This document shows positions 1 through 5,257 of a stretch of DNA of 9,370 nucleotides, piece after piece. The notes under the pieces are model-generated. The model did no database searches and was not told the DNA's origin. It worked only from the letters and a program-made list of their open reading frames with translations. The stretch spans positions 1 through 9,370 of the forward strand of contig BOBI01000085.1 of the NCBI GenBank assembly GCA_026002305.1, given 5' to 3'. The stretch is from Spirochaetia bacterium. Its GTDB lineage: Bacteria > Spirochaetota > Spirochaetia > Treponematales > Breznakiellaceae. Each line of letters opens with the position of its first letter. The first letter of the stretch is position 1. Made by a program: the position numbers and the translations under genes.

Positions 1-53
1 TTGTAAACCTGCCCTGCTTCCTCTATCCGCTCGTCCACTGTTCTTTTATCCAT
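1..53 (-). CDS. N-terminal fragment of a probable IS transposase (runs off the left edge)
   Basis: Seventeen codons are visible: an ATG at 53-51 followed by an open, mostly hydrophilic frame reading MDKRTVDERIEEAGQVY. The start is supported by a GGAGGGG Shine-Dalgarno at 66-60, six bases upstream. The same frame is open further upstream to an ATG at 143-141, but that would cross the terminal repeat and has no ribosome site. The fragment is too short to assign by itself. It is called a transposase because it starts about 50 bp inside an IS end whose partner end carries an ISKra4-like transposase. Confidence 0.6.
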   Translation of the reverse strand, partial: MDKRTVDERIEEAGQVY

Positions 54-105
54 AATTATCCCCTCCAAATAGGATAATTTCAGTTTATCACTCTTTTCAT
101 ATTTG

Positions 106-125
106 CACTCGATTTTTTGGTGCAC
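106..125. repeat. IS terminal inverted repeat, left copy
   Basis: Read outward-in on the minus strand, the repeat is GTGCACCAAAAAATCGAGTG. It is an exact 20/20 reverse complement of 9161-9180, and similarity stops sharply on both sides. A 20-bp perfect match at this distance is very unlikely by chance. Its place just upstream of a minus-strand start codon here, and just downstream of a transposase stop at the other site, fits the two terminal repeats of one IS type. Confidence 0.85.
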
Positions 126-143
126 CCCGGCGCGGCGGTTCAT

Positions 144-172
144 TTGCATACTCAAAACTCCTATGGTATAAT
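144..172 (+). promoter_or_regulatory. Promoter of the solute-binding protein gene
   Basis: A perfect TATAAT -10 box lies at 167-172. With the standard 17-bp spacing, a weak -35 (TTGCAT) lies at 144-149. The -10 ends 30 bp before the ATG at 203. The whole promoter is outside the IS end at 125, so it does not look like an IS hybrid promoter. The -10 is convincing and the -35 is not. Confidence 0.55.
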
Positions 173-202
173 GTAAAAAATTAAATTCGTATGGAGGAAT
201 TT

Positions 203-1213
203 ATGAATCGTTCTGGAAGAATTTGTTCAATTTTTCTGATGACGCTTGCTGTTTGCGTCCTATTTTCGGGGTGTAACAGGAAAAAAGCGGAGTCACTTGT
301 CGTTTATAGTCCCATGTCGCTTGAATTTATCGCGCCCATAGAGGAAATGTTTGAAAAGGCAACAGGCATTGATTTAGAGGTTATAGCGCTTGGCACAGGC
401 GAGGCGCTTAAACGTATAGAATCGGAAAAAAACAATCCGCTGGCCGATGTTCTTTGGAGCGGCGCGGTAACATCGGTAAAGCCCAAAATGGAACTTTTTG
501 AAAATTACAGAGCAGCAAACGAGCAATATACCGACCCTCGCTATCAGAATGTCGAAGGGCCGCTTACACGCTTTGACGCAACGGGTAGCATTATGATTGC
601 CAATACAAAACTTTTGGGCGGGAAAACATTCACAGGCTATGCCGATCTTTTAAAACCCGAATACAAAGGCAAAATCGCCATGGCGGACCCCGCCGCGTCA
701 TCTTCCGCGTTTGAACATCTGGAAACTATGCTTTTTGCAATGGGCGGCGGCGACACACCGGCCGGTTGGGACTATGTTACAAAATTCGCCGCACAACTCG
801 ACGGCAAATTGCTGGACAGCTCCTCGAAAGTTTACAAGGGCGTTGCCGACGGCGAATACACAGTCGGCCTTACCTTCGAGGAAGGCGGCGTTACATCCAT
901 AAAAAGCGGCGCACCCGTGCAACTCGTTTACATGGTAGAAGGTGTTACCTACCGTGGTGATGGTATAGAAATCATCAAGGGCTGCAAAAACCTTGAAAAC
1001 GCGAAAAAATTCCTCGATTTCTGTACCAGCAGAGAAGTACAAAGCTTTATCAACGAAGCAGGACGCCGTACAGTTCGCACCGACTTACCTCCATCAACAA
1101 CCCTAAAACCTGTTGCAGAAATGAAAATTCTGGACGTGGACGAGGATTTTGCCGCGAGCAAAAAGCAAGAATGGATAGGCAAATTCAAGGAAATATTTGC
1201 TAACAGCAAATAG
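203..1213 (+). CDS. Periplasmic solute-binding lipoprotein, iron(III)/aminoethylphosphonate ABC-transporter type
   Basis: This 336-residue protein resembles the extracellular solute-binding proteins of family 1 that serve Fe(III) or 2-aminoethylphosphonate ABC importers (FbpA/AfuA/PhnS-like). A signal peptide (hydrophobic about residues 9-23) ends in a relaxed lipobox FSGC with Cys24, so it should be membrane-anchored. The mature protein starts with the typical strand LVVYSP (32-37). It has the family blocks ADLLKPEYKGKIAMADP (from about 146) and VADGEYTVGLTFEEG (about 214-228). The start is taken at 203, not the in-frame ATG at 191, because GGAGG at 193-197 sits five bases before 203 and would lie inside the longer frame. 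No permease or ATPase gene follows; the next gene is an unrelated symporter. The ligand cannot be read from sequence, so it could bind iron, phosphonate, thiamine or another anion. Confidence 0.85.
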   Translation: MNRSGRICSIFLMTLAVCVLFSGCNRKKAESLVVYSPMSLEFIAPIEEMFEKATGIDLEVIALGTGEALKRIESEKNNPLADVLWSGAVTSVKPKMELFENYRAANEQYTDPRYQNVEGPLTRFDATGSIMIANTKLLGGKTFTGYADLLKPEYKGKIAMADPAASSSAFEHLETMLFAMGGGDTPAGWDYVTKFAAQLDGKLLDSSSKVYKGVADGEYTVGLTFEEGGVTSIKSGAPVQLVYMVEGVTYRGDGIEIIKGCKNLENAKKFLDFCTSREVQSFINEAGRRTVRTDLPPSTTLKPVAEMKILDVDEDFAASKKQEWIGKFKEIFANSK

Positions 1214-1215
1214 TA

Positions 1216-1221
1216 TATAAT
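1216..1221 (+). promoter_or_regulatory. Possible -10 element upstream of the symporter
   Basis: A TATAAT hexamer begins three bases after the stop codon of the preceding gene. No good -35 is seen at 16-18 bp spacing. If used, it would give the symporter a leader of roughly 135 nt containing the large hairpin at 1279-1336. The alternative is read-through from the upstream gene. Confidence 0.3.
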
Positions 1222-1278
1222 GGCTCCCCTCCCCGGGCGCCTTATCGAATTGCAGTTGTATAGGAAACTATTGTACGT

Positions 1279-1336
1279 GTGTTTTTGTTTAACACCGAAG
1301 ATCGCAGCAGAGCTGCGCGGTATTAAACCAAAACAC
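1279..1336 (+). promoter_or_regulatory. Long hairpin in the leader of the symporter gene
   Basis: Two 19-nt arms, 1279-1297 and 1318-1336, are complementary at 17 of 19 positions. Nested between them is a second hairpin, CGCAGC (1303-1308) and GCTGCG (1312-1317) around an AGA loop, separated from the outer stem only by a five-base bulge (1298-1302). The structure ends 14 bp before the Shine-Dalgarno of the symporter. No T-run follows, so it is not a normal intrinsic terminator. A regulatory leader, an RNA-protein site or a palindromic repeat are all possible. I recognise no known riboswitch. Confidence 0.55.
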
Positions 1337-1361
1337 GGACAATAACAAAAAAGGAGTAAAA

Positions 1362-2864
1362 ATGAACATCCAACTCGTTATTCTAGCGGTATACGTTATC
1401 GCGCTTTTGGTTTTGGCCGCGTGGTCCACACAGATTCAGAGGAAATCAAACAAGAGCAGGATGCTTGAATACCTGCTTGCGGGGCGCAATATGCCGTGGG
1501 TAATTGTCGCCGTTATGCTAGTCGGTCTTGCCGTAGGCGGCGCCTCCACCGTAGGTGTGGCGCAAAATGCCTATACAAAGGGTCTTTCCGCCGGTTGGTA
1601 CAACGCCGCTTGGGGCGCCGGCGGCATATTTGTCGGCCTTTTCACCGCATCTTACCTCCGCAAAATGAAAGTAAAAACCATTCCCGAAATGATGGGCCTT
1701 ATGTACGGCCCCAAAACCCGTCTTCTGGGCGTTATAAACCAGCTTTTAATACTGATCACGATTACATCAATGCAATATGTCGCAGGCGGTGCAATCCTTA
1801 CAGCGCTTATGCCTAAAATATTCCCAACCCTTCAGGCCGGAATGATAGCCTCTGCCGTAATATTCATTGCTATAACAGTTGTGGGCGGCTACTGGGCAAG
1901 CGGGTTGACAAATTTTGTAAACGTAATTGTAATCTATGTAGGTATTGTCGCCGCCCTTATTCAGTCGTTTAAAAAATTCGGCGCGTTAGACGTAATAAAA
2001 CAAAGCCTCCCCCCAGGCGACCAATGGTTCGCGTGGATAGGGCACGCGCCGGCGGCAATGGGCGGCTGGGCGGTCGCGGGCTTTATGGCGGTTATGATAA
2101 CGCAGGCGATAAGTAATCAAGCCGTATCGCAAATTTCCTTTGCCGCGCGCGATGAAAAAACCGCAAAAACCGGCTTTATAGTCGGCGGTATTTTAATACT
2201 GCCCGCCGGTTTCCTCTGCGCCCTTTTCGGCATCATAGCCGCCGCGCACCCCGAACTTTTCCCTGCAGACGCCACCGTCGCACAAAGGGCCGCAATGGCG
2301 CTACCGACAATAGCGGCGCAGCTAACCCCGCTTGTAGGCGGCGTATTCCTGGCTGCCCTCTGGGCGGCCGACATCTCTACCGCAATAAGCCTCTTAATGG
2401 GTTGTTCCACACTTGTTGTAGAAGACATAGTTAAAAAAATCCGCAAGAAACCAATCGAAGGAAAAAACCAGCTTCTGACATCACGTATAACAGTTTTGAT
2501 AGTAAGCCTCTTTGCCTTCTTCCTTGCCCTTACATCAAGCAGCATCGTCGCAACAATCACCACCGCCCTGGCTATATGTTCATCATTCACAATTATAATA
2601 CTCGCAAACATCTACCTGCCCAACACCTGTAAAAAAGTCGCCGGCTTCCCGCTTATGCTTGCGTCCCTCCTGCTATGGCTATGCTGGACATTCCTACCAT
2701 TGGTAGAAAAAGTTTCACCGGCCGTCAAAGCCCTAAACATAAAAGCATTTTTCAAAGGCCAGCTCGTCTACCCCGAATGGATAGTATGCCTCTTAATCTT
2801 CGTGTTATGCGCAATTTTCGGCAAGACCAAAGTAGAAAAACTGGTTCCCCAGGATGAGGTTTAA
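1362..2864 (+). CDS. Sodium:solute symporter family (SSS) permease
   Basis: This 500-residue, strongly hydrophobic protein has about 13 predicted membrane segments, for example residues 4-21, 46-66, 80-97, 121-147, 158-178, 184-203, 233-253, 271-295, 316-344, 376-400, 402-420, 430-448 and 472-487. Length and topology match the SSS family (LeuT fold), which uses the sodium gradient to import sugars, amino acids, carboxylates or vitamins. TM1 of the core has the glycine-rich break AVGGASTVGVA (57-67). The AADISTAISLLMG segment (335-347) matches the helix that carries the second sodium site in characterised members. The start is fixed by AAGGAG at 1351-1356, five bases before the ATG. The last three codons (Asp-Glu-Val) and the stop are themselves the first unit of a 13-bp tandem array. 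The substrate cannot be told from sequence, and the unpaired solute-binding gene upstream is not evidence of shared function. Confidence 0.88.
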   Translation: MNIQLVILAVYVIALLVLAAWSTQIQRKSNKSRMLEYLLAGRNMPWVIVAVMLVGLAVGGASTVGVAQNAYTKGLSAGWYNAAWGAGGIFVGLFTASYLRKMKVKTIPEMMGLMYGPKTRLLGVINQLLILITITSMQYVAGGAILTALMPKIFPTLQAGMIASAVIFIAITVVGGYWASGLTNFVNVIVIYVGIVAALIQSFKKFGALDVIKQSLPPGDQWFAWIGHAPAAMGGWAVAGFMAVMITQAISNQAVSQISFAARDEKTAKTGFIVGGILILPAGFLCALFGIIAAAHPELFPADATVAQRAAMALPTIAAQLTPLVGGVFLAALWAADISTAISLLMGCSTLVVEDIVKKIRKKPIEGKNQLLTSRITVLIVSLFAFFLALTSSSIVATITTALAICSSFTIIILANIYLPNTCKKVAGFPLMLASLLLWLCWTFLPLVEKVSPAVKALNIKAFFKGQLVYPEWIVCLLIFVLCAIFGKTKVEKLVPQDEV

Positions 2865-2968
2865 GGATGAGGTTTAAGGATGAGATTTAAGGATGAGATT
2901 TAAGGATGAGATTTAAGGATGAGATTTAAGGATGAGATTTAAGGATGAGATTTAAGGATGAGATTTAA
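2852..2968. repeat. Nine tandem copies of a 13-bp unit
   Basis: The unit GGATGAGRTTTAA is repeated nine times without spacers (2852-2968). The first two copies have G at the variable position (GGATGAGGTTTAA) and the next seven have A, so the array is nearly uniform and probably expanded recently by slippage. The first copy contains the last codons and the TAA stop of the symporter, so copy-number change leaves the protein unaltered. Each unit contains an ATG and a TAA. It is not a CRISPR array because there are no spacers. Confidence 0.95.
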
Positions 2969-2994
2969 GTTTGTAGGCTTTTGTTGACAAAGGC

Positions 2995-3042
2995 GGGTGG
3001 CGGTTTAAACTGCATTGCGTTATGCAGTTTAAACCGCCACCC
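2995..3042. terminator. Perfect 21-bp stem-loop between symporter and cysteine-cluster gene
   Basis: Arms 2995-3015 and 3022-3042 are perfectly complementary over 21 bp around a six-base loop TGCGTT. The outer part is GC-rich (GGGTGGCGG) and the inner part contains GTTTAAAC. A smaller 7-bp hairpin (GCTTTTG/CAAAGGC with one G-U pair) lies just upstream at about 2977-2994. There is no T-tract on either side, so it is not a textbook intrinsic terminator. It may still end or stabilise the symporter transcript, or be a dispersed palindromic repeat. Confidence 0.6.
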
Positions 3043-3085
3043 CTCCTAAAATACTAGAAACCACCGCAAAATAATATTAACATTT

Positions 3086-3544
3086 ATGCACAAAGTTATG
3101 GGGGCATTTTATTCAGGCGGGCTTATCTTTTCTTGCAGGCGTTGTTCGGCGTGCTGCCGCTTTGATCCGGGGGTTGTTTTGTTGTCGGAAGATGATGAAC
3201 GCGCCCTTTGCAGGCATTTAGCGCTGGAACCTGACAAATTTGAACAGGTTTATTGCCGTTGGATTCCGCAAGATGGGGTTGAACAGCTTTCCCTTAAAGA
3301 AAAATCAAATTATGACTGTATTTTCTGGAAGGACGGCTGCACTGTTTACGAGGCGCGCCCCCTTTCCTGCAGAACCTACCCTTTTTGGCGCTCGATGCTT
3401 GTATCGCGGGAAGTATGGGAGGCAGCAAGCGCGTACTGTCCGGGTGTTAGGAGCGGGGAGCGCCACAGCGGCGCCCGCATCGAGGAATGTCTTTCAAACG
3501 AGGACGCGCAGGTAATGGTTGTGCGAAACAGGGGGCGGCTTTGA
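3086..3544 (+). CDS. CxxCxxCC-type (YkgJ family) cysteine-cluster protein, putative metal binder
   Basis: This 152-residue protein belongs to the YkgJ-like family of putative zinc- or iron-chelating proteins. The defining cluster is C17-x2-C20-x2-C23-C24, followed by the usual DPG (27-29). Further conserved blocks are LSLKEKSNYDCIFW (68-81), GCTVYEARPLSC (84-95) with the following TYPFW, and CPG (118-120). No signal peptide or membrane segment is visible, so it should be cytoplasmic. The molecular role of this family is not established. The start is uncertain: neither ATG 3086 nor the in-frame ATG 3098 has a Shine-Dalgarno. The sequence from 3098 (MGAFYSGGL) better fits the short N-terminus I expect for the family. 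A TAATAT at 3072-3077 would put a transcript start close to 3086. The stop overlaps the proposed mltG start (TTGA), implying one transcript. Confidence 0.85.
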   Translation: MHKVMGAFYSGGLIFSCRRCSACCRFDPGVVLLSEDDERALCRHLALEPDKFEQVYCRWIPQDGVEQLSLKEKSNYDCIFWKDGCTVYEARPLSCRTYPFWRSMLVSREVWEAASAYCPGVRSGERHSGARIEECLSNEDAQVMVVRNRGRL

Positions 3545-4602
3545 ATATTCTAAAACGGGTCTGCCGTATTCTTGCAATTCTTACAGCCGCCGCCGTGCTG
3601 TTATGTGCCGTCTTGGTGTCGGTGCTTATATCGTTAAATGCGGCGCCTAAAACGGCGGCGCACGGCACGCAAAGCATCGAAATAACGGGCGAAGGCAGCG
3701 CGCTCTTTGAGATAAAAGACGGGGAAAGCTCAATATCGGTTGGACGCCGTCTTGCCGAGGCGGGCGTTATACACAACGAACTCCTATGGAACATTTTATC
3801 CCGTCTTGATAGAAAGTTTATTAAAACCGGCGTGTATCAAATTGAGCTGCCGGTTAATCAAATTGCCCTGCATAAGATTTTACAGGAGGGGCGGCAAAAA
3901 TTACTTCGCGTAACGGTTGCCGAAGGACTCACCTTAAAAAAGACCGCAGCCATTGTCGAAAATGCCAGTATTTGCAAGGCAGAAGATTTTATTGCCGCCT
4001 GCGCGGATCCTGCGGTATTAAACGAATTTAAAATCCATGCCGCAAACGCGGAAGGTTTTTTATACCCCGACACATACCTGTTTACCGCGCATTACCCTGC
4101 AAACCTTGTGGTCAAAAAAATGATCGGGACATTTTTCCAGCGCCTAACGGAAATAGGTGTTGATTACGAGCGGTTGAATCCGGTAGAGCTTTATAACAAG
4201 GTAATACTCGCTTCCATTGTCGAACGGGAATACCGCGATAAAGAAGAAGCGCCCGTAATTGCCGGTGTGTTTCAGAACCGGTTAAACAAACGAATGAGGC
4301 TGGAATCCTGCGCAACGGTTGAATATATCATAACGGAGATCGAAGGCAAGCCGCACCCTGCGCGGCTGTTTAATCAGGATACGCAAAAAAACCACCCCTA
4401 CAACACCTACGTCCGCGCGGGACTTCCGCCTGGGCCCATCGCCTCGCCCGGCGCCGTTGCGCTTGGCGCGGCGTTTTTTCCCGCGTCCAGTGAGTACCTT
4501 TTTTTCCGTGTTATCGATCCCGATGCGGGACGCCATTATTTTTCAAAAACATTCGACGATCACATTAAAGCCGGTGAACTGTATTTAAAGCGCTTTAGGT
4601 GA
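3541..4602 (+). CDS. mltG: Endolytic murein transglycosylase MltG (YceG-like)
   Basis: MltG cleaves nascent glycan strands at the outer face of the inner membrane and is thought to set peptidoglycan chain length. The protein (353 residues from 3541) has an N-terminal membrane anchor at about residues 10-32, then the YceG domain. The catalytic glutamate is Glu228 in ASIVEREY, followed by the conserved GVFQNRL. NTYVRAGLPPGPIASPG (288-304) is the usual signature near the active site. Where most MltG proteins read DPT, this one has CAT (257-259, in SCATVEYI), a variant I associate with spirochaetes. The start is TTG at 3541, with AGGGGG at 3530-3535 and a four-base overlap with the upstream stop. 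An in-frame ATG at 3487 would lie deep in the upstream gene, with a purine run too close to serve. There are no other TTG/GTG/ATG choices between them. Confidence 0.9.
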   Translation: MNILKRVCRILAILTAAAVLLCAVLVSVLISLNAAPKTAAHGTQSIEITGEGSALFEIKDGESSISVGRRLAEAGVIHNELLWNILSRLDRKFIKTGVYQIELPVNQIALHKILQEGRQKLLRVTVAEGLTLKKTAAIVENASICKAEDFIAACADPAVLNEFKIHAANAEGFLYPDTYLFTAHYPANLVVKKMIGTFFQRLTEIGVDYERLNPVELYNKVILASIVEREYRDKEEAPVIAGVFQNRLNKRMRLESCATVEYIITEIEGKPHPARLFNQDTQKNHPYNTYVRAGLPPGPIASPGAVALGAAFFPASSEYLFFRVIDPDAGRHYFSKTFDDHIKAGELYLKRFR

Positions 4603-4608
4603 TTTCAT

Positions 4609-4632
4609 AGCCGGTATAGCTGCGGTTTTTTT
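4609..4632 (+). terminator. Probable weak intrinsic terminator after mltG
   Basis: A short stem AGCCG (4609-4613) and CGGTT (4623-4627, one G-U pair) is followed by a seven-base T-run (4626-4632), starting seven bases after the mltG stop. The stem is short, so termination may be partial. Confidence 0.5.
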
Positions 4633-4659
4633 ATGTCCAAAAAAACCAAAAAATTTTTC

Positions 4660-4688
4660 TTGTCAGATAGAAATTCATGGGATAATAT
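4660..4688 (+). promoter_or_regulatory. Promoter of the hydCBA operon
   Basis: TTGTCA (4660-4665, five of six consensus) and TAATAT (4683-4688, four of six) are separated by exactly 17 bp. This would give a leader of about 75 nt before the hydC start. It sits directly after the mltG terminator, which supports independent transcription of the hydrogenase genes. The leader holds a modest hairpin, GCCGTT (4709-4714) with AATGGC (4724-4729). I see no clear redox-regulator (Rex-type TTGTGA-N6-TCACAA) operator. Confidence 0.6.
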
Positions 4689-4770
4689 AGTAAAGAGGTC
4701 AAGAATTTGCCGTTCCCACACGCAATGGCATAGAAGGGCCCAAATTAAAAATTTAGAAACGGAGGTTTTC

Positions 4771-5241
4771 ATGTCAGAAAACATTGATTTTCCCAAAGAG
4801 CTTCTTTCATTTATTGATGAATGGAAGGTCAAGCCGGGCAGCCTGATCATGATCCTGCACAAAACGCAGGAGACATTTGGCTACATTTCCCGTCCATCGG
4901 CGGAGAAACTCGCACATTTAACCGGAATCCCACTGGCGCGGATTTACGGCGTTGTCTCGTTTTATCACTTCTTTAAAACGAAAAAACCCGGCAAAAACAA
5001 GGTATCGGTTTGCTTGGGCACCGCCTGCTACCTAAAGGGCGGCGGGGACATTATCGAAGACGCGCGTAGATTATTGGGCATTGCACCCGACGCCGTTACC
5101 GAAGACGGCCTCTTCTCCATCGACGAGGTTCGTTGCGTGGGCTGTTGCGGCTTGGCTCCGGTTATGACTGTAGGCGCCGAAACCTACGGCAAAATGACAA
5201 AGGATCAGCTCGCAGGTGTTTTCGACAAATACCGCAAGTAA
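4771..5241 (+). CDS. hydC: [FeFe]-hydrogenase subunit HydC, NuoE-like [2Fe-2S] protein
   Basis: This 156-residue thioredoxin-fold [2Fe-2S] protein is homologous to the 24-kDa subunit of complex I (NuoE) and to HndA/HydC of multimeric hydrogenases. An N-terminal helical part (LLSFIDEWKVKPGSLIMILHK...) precedes the cluster domain. Ligands are Cys81 and Cys86 (CLGTAC) and Cys122 and Cys126 (CVGCCGLAP). An additional Cys125 is not expected to be a ligand. GGAGG at 4761-4765, five bases before ATG 4771, fixes the start. The frame is open back to an ATG at 4633, but that start lies beside the mltG T-run and upstream of the proposed transcript start, with no ribosome site. In the complex HydC passes electrons to or from HydB. 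It is the first gene of hydC-hydB-hydA, the order known from Thermotoga maritima. Confidence 0.92.
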   Translation: MSENIDFPKELLSFIDEWKVKPGSLIMILHKTQETFGYISRPSAEKLAHLTGIPLARIYGVVSFYHFFKTKKPGKNKVSVCLGTACYLKGGGDIIEDARRLLGIAPDAVTEDGLFSIDEVRCVGCCGLAPVMTVGAETYGKMTKDQLAGVFDKYRK

Positions 5242-5257
5242 AATAAAAGGAGTAAAT

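Larger units (their letters stand above)
1..125 (-). mobile_element. 5' end of an insertion sequence (left copy), truncated by window edge
   Basis: The outer end of this element is the 20-bp repeat at 106-125, which reappears as a perfect reverse complement at 9161-9180 next to an ISKra4-like transposase C-terminus. Reading the minus strand inward from 125 gives the inverted repeat, an AT-rich leader, a strong Shine-Dalgarno and an ATG at 53, as expected for the transposase-proximal end of an IS. Only the 5' end is in the window. The link to the right-hand IS rests on the shared repeat, because the visible part of the left protein is too short to identify. Confidence 0.75.

Noticed and set aside
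2117..2611. 164-codon minus-strand frame inside the symporter gene
   Set aside because: It is antisense to a clear membrane-protein gene, has no ribosome site and no recognisable motif.
2852..2968. CRISPR-like array
   Set aside because: The units are contiguous 13-mers with no spacers.
4633..4770. 46-codon N-terminal extension of HydC
   Set aside because: It starts at the T-run of the mltG terminator, overlaps the proposed promoter and has no Shine-Dalgarno. ATG 4771 has a good one and matches the family length.
4689..4770. Rex-type redox operator in the hyd leader
   Set aside because: No TTGTGA-N6-TCACAA-like palindrome is present; only a modest hairpin is seen.
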